Shown: in pieces, positions 1 through 6,466 of the stretch
Numbering within the stretch: the first letter of the stretch is position 1
How the letters are laid out: the number at the start of each line of letters is the position of its first letter
Source: Synergistaceae bacterium
Lineage (GTDB): Bacteria > Synergistota > Synergistia > Synergistales > Aminobacteriaceae
Direction: 5' to 3'
Assembly (NCBI GenBank): GCA_017394925.1
Contig: JAFPWQ010000303.1
Coordinates: 1-7,070, forward strand
Length of the DNA stretch: 7,070 nucleotides
Made by a program: the position numbers and the translations under genes
Notes under the pieces: generated by a model
Databases searched by the model: none
Seen by the model: only the letters and a program-made list of their open reading frames with translations
What the model was told of the DNA's origin: nothing

Positions 1-1088
1 GTGAGCTTTTCAGTGCTGAAGAAGTGCTGCTTGCCGATGCATTTCTTGATGTCTTCAGCGGTCTTAATCGTGAAACCTTCGGGCTGTCCGTTGTTGGGAA
101 CTGCGATAAATTTCCTGTCCGCAGGAATCGTGAATCCGGCTTTTTCTGCTAATGCCTGTGCGCTTATTGCAACTGTATCGGGCAGTCTGTGGCCGGTCTC
201 ATCCCACATGACTTTCTTAATCTTCTCGGCCTCTTCCCATGTCGGAATGTATGCGCCTTCCTTCACAAGCCCCTCAACGAAATTGTCATAGACGCTCTCA
301 TGAACGATTAAATTTCCGTCGCATGAACAGCCTGATCCGAAGTCTGCACACTTTGAGATTCTTGTGTTCGTTGCTGCCTCATATGCACGCTCTTTCGTGT
401 TCGCTGTGTTGTCTACGATGACTGTTGAGTTTCCTGCACCTGAACCGTAAGCCGGTACACCTGATGAATACGCTGATCTGACCATTGGACGGCCTCCCGT
501 AGCGATTACGAGGTCAACCATCTTCATTAATTCCTGAGTCAGTGTGATGCTCGGCTCTTCGATTACCTGAATGATGTCGGCAGGTGCGCCCTCACGGACG
601 AGAACATCACGGATGATATTCACAGTCTTGCATGTAACCTTCTTTGCTCTCGGATGAGGCGAGCAGATGAGAACGTCTCTTGCTTTGACTGCGTAGATTG
701 CCTGACCTGCAGGTGTTACGCACGGGTTAGTTGTGGGAACGAGTGTTGCGATTACACCTACGGGCTTTGCGTATTTCACGAGTCCCTTTTCTGGAATCTC
801 TTCGATGATGCCTACGCTCTTCTGTCTGAGGCAGTCCCTGAGAATTAACTTCAGCTTATTTCTCTTGTTGCGCTTGGTTACCTTGTCGCCTAATCTGGTC
901 TCGTCAACTGCTTCGTCGCATATCGGACCCCAGACTTTAAGCGGATAGAGTGCCGCACAAATTGCACGCGCAAGATGATCTACGCGTTCCTGATCGTATG
1001 TTGCGATGACATCAGCCGCTACTCTGGCCTTCTTCACCATTTCTTCAAGCATTGCAATTTCTTCAGGTGTTACTTCATGATGTGCCAT
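1..1088 (-). CDS. CoA-acylating aldehyde dehydrogenase (3' end outside window)
   Basis: The first 362 residues of an aldehyde dehydrogenase of the CoA-acylating branch (AdhE N-terminal, EutE, SauS types), which interconvert an aldehyde and its acyl-CoA with NAD(P). The C-terminal part lies beyond position 1. Visible family marks are a cofactor-domain stretch V-P-T-T-N-P at about residues 117-122, the glycine-rich GAGNSTVIVD near 217-226, characteristic of acylating members, and a catalytic loop S-K-x-x-D-F-G-S-G-C-S where C254 aligns with the nucleophilic cysteine; C256 follows closely. The ATG at 1088 has a GAGAGGAG ribosome-binding site at 1102-1109, with a somewhat long 13-nt spacer. It starts 42 nt after the ThDP enzyme gene and shares its transcript. 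The loop has some resemblance to sulfoacetaldehyde dehydrogenase (SauS), but this is a weak recollection and I do not assign the substrate. Family confidence is high, specificity low. Confidence 0.9.
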   Translation of the reverse strand, partial: MAHHEVTPEEIAMLEEMVKKARVAADVIATYDQERVDHLARAICAALYPLKVWGPICDEAVDETRLGDKVTKRNKRNKLKLILRDCLRQKSVGIIEEIPEKGLVKYAKPVGVIATLVPTTNPCVTPAGQAIYAVKARDVLICSPHPRAKKVTCKTVNIIRDVLVREGAPADIIQVIEEPSITLTQELMKMVDLVIATGGRPMVRSAYSSGVPAYGSGAGNSTVIVDNTANTKERAYEAATNTRISKCADFGSGCSCDGNLIVHESVYDNFVEGLVKEGAYIPTWEEAEKIKKVMWDETGHRLPDTVAISAQALAEKAGFTIPADRKFIAVPNNGQPEGFTIKTAEDIKKCIGKQHFFSTEKL

Positions 1089-1101
1089 TATACTTGTTTT
1101 A

Positions 1102-1109
1102 CTCCTCTC
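1102..1109 (-). promoter_or_regulatory. Ribosome-binding site of the aldehyde dehydrogenase gene
   Basis: GAGAGGAG on the minus strand, 13 nt before the ATG at 1088. It lies inside the 42-nt gap after the ThDP enzyme gene. No terminator-like hairpin is visible in that gap, which supports co-transcription. Confidence 0.6.
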
Positions 1110-1130
1110 AGATTTTATGATTCTATTATG

Positions 1131-2978
1131 CTATTTCGTGATGTGTGATTTTGCATGACTCGGCGGTACATACTTGCCGTTTTCTTTCTTGACGAGCTTG
1201 CCTTCTTTGACGAGTTCGTTCGGCGTGTAAATATCGTTGATGTTCCAGCAGCCCGGTGTAGGTACTGCAATGTTCTCCATGATTGCCTCAACTAAGAAAG
1301 GTCTTCCGGCTTTGTTGGCTTCGACAGCTTTCTTCATGGCCGGTGCAAACTCTTCTGCTGAATTCACGCGGATAGCCTCAACTCCGTAGCCCTCTGCAAC
1401 TTTTGCCCAGTTCGGCGAGTATGCTGCTCCGTCAGGCGTATGGAATGTAGTTCCGAATTTCGTCTTGTAGTTCGCATTCTCAAGTCCTGCGATTGTTCCG
1501 AAGGCCATGTTATTCATGACTACCCATGTGCACGCAATGCCTTCTTCTACTGCTGTGGCCATGCATGTAGGATTGACTCCGAATCCGCCGTCCCCGATTA
1601 ACGCAATGCATATCTTATCGGGTGCTGCCTTCTTGCCTCCCAGAACTGCACTTGCACCGAAGCCCATTGTCGCAAGTCCTGATGAATGATGAACTGTTCC
1701 CGGAATCGTAATCGTGAACTGCTGAGCTACTCCGTTCTTGTTCCAGCCTACATCGGTGAAGATTAACGCGTCTTCAGGTAATGCCTCTTTCACGTCCTTA
1801 AGAATTCTCTGAGGTGTCATCGGGAATCTCAAATCTTCCGTGATTGCCTTCACTGACTCTTTGAATTCTGCTTTTGCCTTCGCGATTCCTTCACGTAAAC
1901 CGGGGCGTTTAATTCCTTCGGGCTTGATTGCTTTTGCGGCCTCAAGTATCTGTGCGAGTGCGAGCTTTAAGTCTGCTACTGCTCCGATTTCAACGGGGTA
2001 ATTTCTGCCGATTTCTGTCGGGTCAATATCAATCTGCATAAATTTTGTGGTTGAAGGATCAAATGTTACTCCCTGATACCAGCTTGATGAATCTGCCTCT
2101 GCAAATCTCGTTCCCAGTGCAAGAATCACATCTGCTCCGAGCGTGAATGCATGAGTGTGTGCAAGTCCCCAGAAGCCGGTCTGACCAACCATAAGAGGAT
2201 GTAAATCACTCACACAGCCCTGACCCATAAGAGTACGTGAAATCGGAATATCAAGAAATTCTGCGAGTGCTGCAAGTTCATCTGATGCCTGAGCTAAGAG
2301 AATTCCTCCGCCTGCATGGATAACTGGATTCTTTGCCTCGATTAATCTCTTCGCAATCGCCTTCGCACATGCAGGATCTAATGCCGGTTTCACGGTTATA
2401 TGGCTGTCCTGATATGTACGCGCGAATAAATCTTCTTCGATTTCGCGCGACCATATATCCATAGGCATATCGATTAAGACGGGTCCGGGTCTGCCTGATT
2501 CAGCGAGTCTGAATGCCTTATCGAGAATGTCGGGTAATGCTTCAGCGTCATCAACTCTCCAGCAGCGTTTGCATACAGGCTCAAGAAGTCTGTACTGCGT
2601 TGCGTCCCCGTGCATGTTGACTTCCTGATGTGGGTGCTTGCCGTAGTAATAACTCGGAACATCACCGGCGAATACGACCATTGGAATTGAATCGAATGCA
2701 GCATTTGCCACACCCGTCAATACGTTCGTGATGCCGGGCCCAAGATGACACATTACGACTGAGGCCTTGTGCGTTACACGCGCATATCCGTCTGCCGCTG
2801 TTGAGGCTACTGCTTCATGTCGGTTGGAGATGTAGCGTAACTTGCCGCCTTTTTCGAGATTACGGTTCAGTGCATCGAGCATTCCGATGACTGTATGACC
2901 GCAAAGACCGAAGATATATCTGACTTCCCTGCGTTCAAGGTAATCAACTATGAGATCCGCTACCAGCTTCTTACTCAT
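1131..2978 (-). CDS. Thiamine-diphosphate-dependent enzyme, acetolactate synthase/2-oxoacid decarboxylase-like
   Basis: A 615-residue ThDP enzyme with the three-domain build of acetolactate synthase large subunits: pyrimidine-binding domain about 1-175, central domain about 200-350, pyrophosphate-binding domain about 385-570. The activating glutamate is E55 in RHEAVAST. The metal/ThDP motif starts at G462-D463-G464 and ends at N489-N490. G-L-A-T-M-G-F-G at 434-441 is acetolactate-synthase-like. It probably decarboxylates or ligates a 2-oxoacid, but the substrate cannot be read from the sequence. The C-terminal tail after 570 (P-T-P-G-C-W-N-I-N) looks family-specific. The ATG at 2978 is chosen because AAGGAGGT sits 10 nt upstream. 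A longer frame reaches 3113 but crosses the likely promoter and encodes an AT-rich, non-family sequence. It is the first gene of an operon with the acylating aldehyde dehydrogenase, suggesting that its aldehyde product (or substrate) is shared. It does not look like sulfoacetaldehyde acetyltransferase (Xsc), whose ThDP-domain motifs differ as I recall them. Confidence 0.88.
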   Translation of the reverse strand: MSKKLVADLIVDYLERREVRYIFGLCGHTVIGMLDALNRNLEKGGKLRYISNRHEAVASTAADGYARVTHKASVVMCHLGPGITNVLTGVANAAFDSIPMVVFAGDVPSYYYGKHPHQEVNMHGDATQYRLLEPVCKRCWRVDDAEALPDILDKAFRLAESGRPGPVLIDMPMDIWSREIEEDLFARTYQDSHITVKPALDPACAKAIAKRLIEAKNPVIHAGGGILLAQASDELAALAEFLDIPISRTLMGQGCVSDLHPLMVGQTGFWGLAHTHAFTLGADVILALGTRFAEADSSSWYQGVTFDPSTTKFMQIDIDPTEIGRNYPVEIGAVADLKLALAQILEAAKAIKPEGIKRPGLREGIAKAKAEFKESVKAITEDLRFPMTPQRILKDVKEALPEDALIFTDVGWNKNGVAQQFTITIPGTVHHSSGLATMGFGASAVLGGKKAAPDKICIALIGDGGFGVNPTCMATAVEEGIACTWVVMNNMAFGTIAGLENANYKTKFGTTFHTPDGAAYSPNWAKVAEGYGVEAIRVNSAEEFAPAMKKAVEANKAGRPFLVEAIMENIAVPTPGCWNINDIYTPNELVKEGKLVKKENGKYVPPSHAKSHITK

Positions 2979-2988
2979 ACGGGATAAT

Positions 2989-2996
2989 ACCTCCTT
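2989..2996 (-). promoter_or_regulatory. Ribosome-binding site deciding the ThDP enzyme start
   Basis: AAGGAGGT on the minus strand, 10 nt before the ATG at 2978. This near-perfect site fixes the start at 2978 rather than at the in-frame ATG at 3113, which has no comparable site. Confidence 0.85.
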
Positions 2997-3047
2997 GAAT
3001 TTGTTGTGTGAAAAATTAGTGAAATAAATTTTACTGGATACATGAAT

Positions 3048-3076
3048 AAGATAGTATAAATTCTTTTTTTCGTCAA
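3048..3076 (-). promoter_or_regulatory. Likely sigma-70-type promoter of the ThDP enzyme/aldehyde dehydrogenase operon
   Basis: Minus strand: TTGACG (complement of 3071-3076) as -35, a 17-nt spacer, and TATCTT (complement of 3048-3053) as -10. Transcription would begin near 3040, giving a leader of about 60 nt before the ATG at 2978. The position is consistent with the short gene model. Consensus match only. Confidence 0.5.
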
Positions 3077-3175
3077 TTGAAGATATACTTACACGCAATA
3101 AAAGTTTTTTCATGTTTATATTTATTATGGTAAATTATATGCATCACAAAAATCTTTTATCAAATTTTCTCAGAC

Positions 3176-3183
3176 AGGAGGAG
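3176..3183 (+). promoter_or_regulatory. Ribosome-binding site of the 137-aa hypothetical gene
   Basis: AGGAGGAG, 10 nt before the ATG at 3194. Together with the downstream terminator it is the main argument that this unrecognised frame is a real gene. Confidence 0.75.
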
Positions 3184-3193
3184 ATTCTTTATC

Positions 3194-3607
3194 ATGAACG
3201 GAAAAATTCTTGAGACCGTTGAAGATTATTCTGCGGGATATATGCCGGAGAACGTTATGTGCAGCTTCAGAGAGCTTGCTTCGAGACACCGGTCTGGTTT
3301 AATCACTGAGAGCATGTACTATGATTCCGTAAGCGTAGTAATGAATGAGATCTCCGACGAGATCATGAACGGATTCAACACGATGCTGTGCGATGACTTC
3401 GAGATGAAAGACTGCTTATTTTCCCGGCATTTTCTCTCAAGACTCCTCGCAAGATTTTCTGAGTCCGTTATGGATTTCATGATGGCGAGAATCAGAAGAC
3501 TATTCTATCAGTGCTGCAAACATGGCCGGGAACGCGGAAGGGATGACGGGATTGTTCTTGTGGTTAATCCTGTTCAACGTGAGCTGATAACGATATTCGT
3601 ATGTTAG
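3194..3607 (+). CDS. Hypothetical protein, 137 aa, unrecognised
   Basis: I do not recognise this protein. It is supported by a strong ribosome-binding site (AGGAGGAG, 3176-3183, 10 nt before the ATG), by a hairpin terminator 21 nt after its stop, and by codon use similar to the neighbouring metabolic genes. It has no signal peptide and no obvious membrane span. The sequence looks mainly helical, with a Met- and Phe-rich middle (about 75-105), a basic segment (R98-R101-R102, then K109 to R116 with several Arg) and a short hydrophobic tail I-V-L-V-V near 119-123 and I-T-I-F-V near 132-136. There are six cysteines, including an adjacent pair at 107-108 and a C-terminal Cys at 137. It is transcribed alone, divergently from the metabolic operon. 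A regulator or small adaptor is possible, but nothing seen proves that. Confidence 0.65.
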   Translation: MNGKILETVEDYSAGYMPENVMCSFRELASRHRSGLITESMYYDSVSVVMNEISDEIMNGFNTMLCDDFEMKDCLFSRHFLSRLLARFSESVMDFMMARIRRLFYQCCKHGRERGRDDGIVLVVNPVQRELITIFVC

Positions 3608-3627
3608 CATTTAAGAATCAGAATCAT

Positions 3628-3668
3628 TAAAGGCTTCCCGTTTTCATTCAGGGAGGTCTTTATTTTAT
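3628..3668 (+). terminator. Rho-independent terminator after the 137-aa gene
   Basis: An inverted repeat, TAAAGGCTTCCC (3628-3639) against GGGAGGTCTTTA (3651-3662), pairs over 12 positions with two G-U wobbles and an 11-nt loop. A T-rich tail follows. It separates the hypothetical gene from the glycosyltransferase gene downstream. Confidence 0.8.
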
Positions 3669-3714
3669 ATTTCTTGTGATAAAATCATTGAAAATTTTTT
3701 GCGATATTTTTGCG

Positions 3715-3731
3715 AAAGGAGATTGACAATG
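3715..3731 (+). promoter_or_regulatory. Ribosome-binding site and start codon out of frame with the glycosyltransferase
   Basis: AAAGGAG (3715-3721), 7 nt, then ATG (3729-3731). This is the only good translation start ahead of the GT4 gene. Its own frame gives just 12 codons and stops at TAA 3765-3767. One base skipped anywhere between 3732 and 3764 would join it to the glycosyltransferase frame, which is open from 3733 onward. Confidence 0.7.
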
Positions 3732-3801
3732 ACGATTAAGAACTGTAAAATCAGCCAACAGCCATAATCATACCCAAAAACTAAATATTCTTTACATTTC
3801 A

Positions 3802-4935
3802 ATGTGGGAAAATCTCAATAACGGAGCGTGTATTTCATTATATAACCTGATGAAAGAAATGCAAGAGAAATGCAATGTGAACGTTTCTGTTCTCACGAAA
3901 GGCGAAGGAACTCTTACCCAAAAATGCCGCGAAAAAGGAATACAGGTATTCATTCTGAAACACTATCCATGCATAACAGAAAAGGGAATAATTAAGAAAC
4001 TCAAAGGCTATGTAAAACTTTTCATCAATCATATAATTCATTACAGAAGATTTTTGCGTTTCATACTTGATAATAATATACACTTTGATTTAATTCACAC
4101 GAACACTCACGCTTCAGATATAGGATATTTCATCTCAGAACATTTTCACATTCATCATGTTGTACATCTCAGGGAACACGGAATGAAGGATAACGGCCTT
4201 GATTATACTCTGCCTGATTCAGTTATGAGAGAGAAATTCAAAAATACGGATGCAGAAATAGCAATATCGCATTCGGTCTATAATCACTATGTAAACGAGA
4301 GAAAATTATGCCCTCAGGACAGAACAAGAATAATTTACAATGGAATCAGAATTTATGATAAATACGAAAAAGTTTATCTCTCAGGGGGACGCGTGAACTT
4401 CTGCATAGCTGGAAGAATATTCGAAGGCAAGAATCAGTTAATGGCGGTGAATGCGTGTATAAAACTGAAAGCGTTAAAAGATAAATTCATTGTTCACATA
4501 ATAGGCAATGACACAGGCAGATACTCACAAGAATTAAAGACACTCATACATTCAGAGGATATTGAAGAGTGTGTAATGTTCATGGGATTCAGAGAAGATA
4601 TTGATGATGTTCTTATGAACATGGACGTTGGATTAATGCTCTCAAGATGTGAAGCATTCAGACGCGTTACGGTTGAATACATGATGCACTATATGCCCGT
4701 AATCGGAGTGAACACAGGAGCAACGCCTGAGATAGTCATCGATAATGAGACCGGGTACATATGCCGTTTTGATGATTCAGATATGCTTGCGGAATTAATG
4801 CACAAGTTCATCATGAATCCTGAACTGATTCGTGAGATGGGCACAAAGGGAAGAGAACGTGCGGTGAAAAATTTTTCGCTTGAACGTAACACTGACGAGA
4901 TATATAAACTCTATCAGGAAATTTTATCGCGTTAA
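3802..4935 (+). CDS. GT4-family glycosyltransferase with a frameshifted 5' end
   Basis: A retaining GT-B fold glycosyltransferase that transfers a sugar from a nucleotide donor, most likely in surface polysaccharide or glycoprotein assembly at the cytoplasmic face of the membrane. Numbered from the ATG at 3802 (377 aa), the C-terminal GT4 domain shows I-A-G-R-I-F-E-G-K-N at 202-211, an E-x7-E motif E284...E292 (C-E-A-F-R-R-V-T-V-E, with Arg where Gly is usual) and G-A-T-P-E-I-V near 306-312. The N-terminal acceptor domain includes N-N-G-A-C-I-S-L at 6-13. The 3802 ATG is probably not the true start: it has no ribosome-binding site, and the residues just before it (N-I-L-Y-I-S) form the first beta strand expected in GT4 proteins. 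The real start is probably 3729, one frame away. The gene is more AT-rich than the metabolic operon. Its stop lies just before a terminator shared with the convergent thioredoxin gene. Confidence 0.88.
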   Translation: MWENLNNGACISLYNLMKEMQEKCNVNVSVLTKGEGTLTQKCREKGIQVFILKHYPCITEKGIIKKLKGYVKLFINHIIHYRRFLRFILDNNIHFDLIHTNTHASDIGYFISEHFHIHHVVHLREHGMKDNGLDYTLPDSVMREKFKNTDAEIAISHSVYNHYVNERKLCPQDRTRIIYNGIRIYDKYEKVYLSGGRVNFCIAGRIFEGKNQLMAVNACIKLKALKDKFIVHIIGNDTGRYSQELKTLIHSEDIEECVMFMGFREDIDDVLMNMDVGLMLSRCEAFRRVTVEYMMHYMPVIGVNTGATPEIVIDNETGYICRFDDSDMLAELMHKFIMNPELIREMGTKGRERAVKNFSLERNTDEIYKLYQEILSR

Positions 4936-4940
4936 GACAC

Positions 4941-4975
4941 AAAAAAATCCCTCCCTGTAATTTTTGAGGAGGGAT
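4941..4975 (-). terminator. Rho-independent terminator of the gpx-trx operon
   Basis: Perfect 8-bp stem ATCCCTCC (4947-4954) with GGAGGGAT (4968-4975) and a 13-nt loop. Read on the minus strand it is followed directly by seven T (complement of 4941-4947), a classic terminator for thioredoxin. On the plus strand there is no U tract, so it would stop glycosyltransferase transcription only weakly. Confidence 0.85.
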
Positions 4976-4989
4976 ATGAATTTCATTTA

Positions 4990-5304
4990 CTAAATATTTG
5001 CTTCAACCCACGCTTTTAATTCGGGTGCTGACTGAAAACCTACCTGTCTTGCGGTAACTTTGCCTTCCTTGAGAATCATTAAGTTCGGAATGCTCATTAC
5101 GCGTAATTTTCTCGCCAGTCCGGGATTCTCTTCTGCATCTGCATTGAACACTTCAAGACGACCGGCTAACTCTTCGGATAATTCTTCAACCACAGGAGCA
5201 ATTGCCTTGCACGGTCCGCACCATGTCGCTGACACATCAAGCAGTGCAACCTTTGCCGCATCAAGTTCCGTTGTGTCGTCATTCAGTATTTTCTTCACTG
5301 CCAT
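4990..5304 (-). CDS. trxA: Thioredoxin
   Basis: A small cytoplasmic dithiol-disulfide oxidoreductase of 104 residues, close to the usual length. The active site W28-C29-G30-P31-C32 and the cis-proline P73 in M-S-I-P-N are present. It carries T27 before Trp in place of the common Ala-Glu/Ala-Pro context, and no signal peptide. The ATG at 5304 is preceded by AGGAGAG (5313-5319) at a spacing of 8 nt. An in-frame GTG at 5313 lies inside that site and is rejected. The gene starts 13 nt after the peroxidase stop, and the ribosome-binding site overlaps that stop codon, which indicates a two-gene operon. Cysteine-type glutathione peroxidases are generally reduced by thioredoxin, so the pairing makes functional sense. 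The symbol is given for the family; genomes often carry several paralogues. Confidence 0.95.
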   Translation of the reverse strand: MAVKKILNDDTTELDAAKVALLDVSATWCGPCKAIAPVVEELSEELAGRLEVFNADAEENPGLARKLRVMSIPNLMILKEGKVTARQVGFQSAPELKAWVEANI

Positions 5305-5317
5305 GATTTTCACTCTC

Positions 5318-5866
5318 CTACAATAATGATTTCACGAACGCTTCGACATCGGCCATGTCTGCTGTGGGCTCAAAGCGTTTGACGACTTCACCGTTGCGAT
5401 TGACAACAAACTTCGTGAAGTTCCACTTAATATCCGGCTTCTTTGCGTAATCAGGATCTGCCTTTTTGAGCATGTCATCAAGAAGTGCTGAGAGTTTATG
5501 ATTCTTGTCAAAACCCTCAAAACCTTTCTGGCTCTTCAGGAATGTATACAGCGGTAATTCTTTCTCACCGTTGACATCTGACTTCCTGAACTGCTCATAC
5601 GTCGTGTTGAAATGAAGCGTGCAGAACTCGTGAATCTCTTCGTCAGTACCGGGTGCCTGTCCGCCGAACTGGTTGCAGGGTATATCGATTATCTCAAGCC
5701 CCTTCTCATGATACTTTTTGTACATGTCTTCAAGCTGTTCATACTGCGGTGTGAATCCGCAGCCTGTTGCCGTGTTGACGATTACAAGCACTTTGCCTTT
5801 GAATGAACCAAGCGATACTTCTTCGCCTTTCGGTGTGAACACTGAGTAGTCATAAACTTTGCTCAT
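5318..5866 (-). CDS. Glutathione peroxidase family thiol peroxidase (cysteine type)
   Basis: A 182-residue peroxidase that reduces hydrogen peroxide or organic hydroperoxides. The peroxidatic cysteine is C36 in N-T-A-T-G-C-G-F-T, a cysteine codon rather than selenocysteine. The second family motif I-P-C64-N-Q-F-G-G-Q70 and the third, K-W148-N149-F-T-K-F, complete the Cys-Gln-Trp-Asn tetrad. C82 in E-F-C matches the resolving cysteine of thioredoxin-dependent members. The start is the ATG at 5866 with GGAGG (5875-5879) 8 nt before it. A longer frame begins at TTG 5944 and would add a hydrophobic segment, but it has no ribosome-binding site and translates the AT-rich upstream region. It is the first gene of the operon with thioredoxin, its likely reductant. 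Confidence 0.93.
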   Translation of the reverse strand: MSKVYDYSVFTPKGEEVSLGSFKGKVLVIVNTATGCGFTPQYEQLEDMYKKYHEKGLEIIDIPCNQFGGQAPGTDEEIHEFCTLHFNTTYEQFRKSDVNGEKELPLYTFLKSQKGFEGFDKNHKLSALLDDMLKKADPDYAKKPDIKWNFTKFVVNRNGEVVKRFEPTADMADVEAFVKSLL

Positions 5867-5995
5867 TGAATATGCCTCCGTTGTGAAATTTAATATGAAA
5901 ATTAATATTGATACCGTAAGTATGATTATAATACTATATCTCAATTATATACCATATCCTTTATCTTTTTATCTTTCGGGAATATATTATATTCT
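5867..5995 (-). promoter_or_regulatory. AT-rich leader and probable promoter region of gpx-trx
   Basis: A 129-nt spacer between the phase-variable gene and the peroxidase gene. On the minus strand it has two TATAAT hexamers (complements of 5925-5930 and 5944-5949) that could act as -10 elements. I see no good -35 at 16-18 nt from either. No clear terminator for the upstream gene is visible, so read-through from it is possible. Confidence 0.35.
5875..5879 (-). promoter_or_regulatory. Ribosome-binding site deciding the peroxidase start
   Basis: GGAGG on the minus strand, 8 nt before the ATG at 5866. It supports the 182-aa cytoplasmic form over the TTG-started 208-aa reading. Confidence 0.8.
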
Positions 5996-6466
5996 TCATT
6001 GTTCACATCGCTGTGTATAACGGCTTCGAAGCCTGCGCCCAAGAATACGGTTGATTACATTCTTGAGATACAGAATCTTCTCCGGAATACTAACGTTGAT
6101 GAAACGCTTTATCTTTGACTTCATGTTCCTGCGTGATGACGGCATAAGCTGTAAATCTCCTTTGCGAGGCATAATCAAATTTTGAATCTCATCGAACGTA
6201 AGCTCATGATCTCTCACAAATTCATTAGGGATTATCATAAAACTTTTCCAGTTCTCGATGCCTGGTTCAAATTTCATGGCTCTCTTCTGCAAGTGAACAT
6301 AGAGATATTCTTTTACCGTTTCAGGGTCTCCGTCAATCCCAAGCCCTTCAAGTACACCATCTTTCCATTTGAAGGCCGCAACTGTCTCAAGGGGAATATC
6401 GTAGCCTGAGCACCTTAATTGCCTGACGCTGGGAGATACGTATGCGATTACAACTCGGTCATAATT
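5996..6466 (-). pseudogene. C-terminal part of the DUF6625-like protein, out of frame after the poly-G tract
   Basis: From 6466 down to the TGA at 5996 the minus strand is open for 156 codons in one frame, with no start of its own except weak internal ones (TTG 6292, ATG 6274). It begins directly after the run of 11 G and encodes N-Y-D-R-V-V-I-A-Y, then K-W-K-D-G-V, then a stretch Y-L-Y-V-H-L-Q-K-R-A-M-K that matches what I recall of the C-terminal block of DUF6625-type polysaccharide proteins, and finally a basic tail rich in Arg and Lys. It is the missing half of the gene at 6448-7041: adding one G (or removing two) puts it in frame. I interpret it as the second part of a single switchable gene, not an independent gene. 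Confidence 0.8.

Larger units (their letters stand above)
2979..3193. other. Divergent intergenic region, AT-rich
   Basis: A 215-nt spacer between the leftward metabolic operon and the rightward hypothetical gene. It holds the minus-strand promoter and ribosome-binding site described separately and, at its right end, the ribosome-binding site of the hypothetical gene. I could not find a convincing -35/-10 pair for the plus strand, although A+T-rich stretches around 3110-3140 could serve. No riboswitch fold is recognised. Confidence 0.5.

Noticed and set aside
239..948. Several plus-strand frames of 60-96 codons
   Set aside because: They are antisense shadows of the aldehyde dehydrogenase, with no ribosome-binding sites and implausible composition.
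2979..3113. A 45-residue N-terminal extension of the ThDP enzyme from an ATG at 3113
   Set aside because: It crosses the probable promoter, lacks a ribosome-binding site and encodes an AT-rich sequence that is not family-like; AAGGAGGT points to the ATG at 2978.
3729..3767. A deliberate 12-residue leader peptide controlling the glycosyltransferase
   Set aside because: Possible in principle, but the downstream ATG at 3802 has no ribosome-binding site and the glycosyltransferase frame extends upstream of it, so a frameshift in the true 5' end is simpler.
5305..5313. GTG start three codons upstream for thioredoxin
   Set aside because: The GTG lies within the ribosome-binding site used for the ATG at 5304.
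5060..5806. Plus-strand frames opposite gpx-trx
   Set aside because: They are antisense to two clearly recognised genes and have no translation signals.
5867..5944. A hydrophobic, signal-peptide-like N-terminal extension of the peroxidase
   Set aside because: It starts at TTG with no ribosome-binding site and translates the AT-rich upstream spacer. GGAGG 8 nt before the ATG at 5866 gives a normal family length. A secreted form is not excluded but is unsupported.
5996..6292. An independent 98-residue gene starting at TTG 6292
   Set aside because: The open frame continues upstream to 6466 with family-like sequence and no ribosome-binding site at 6292, so it is the tail of the larger gene.
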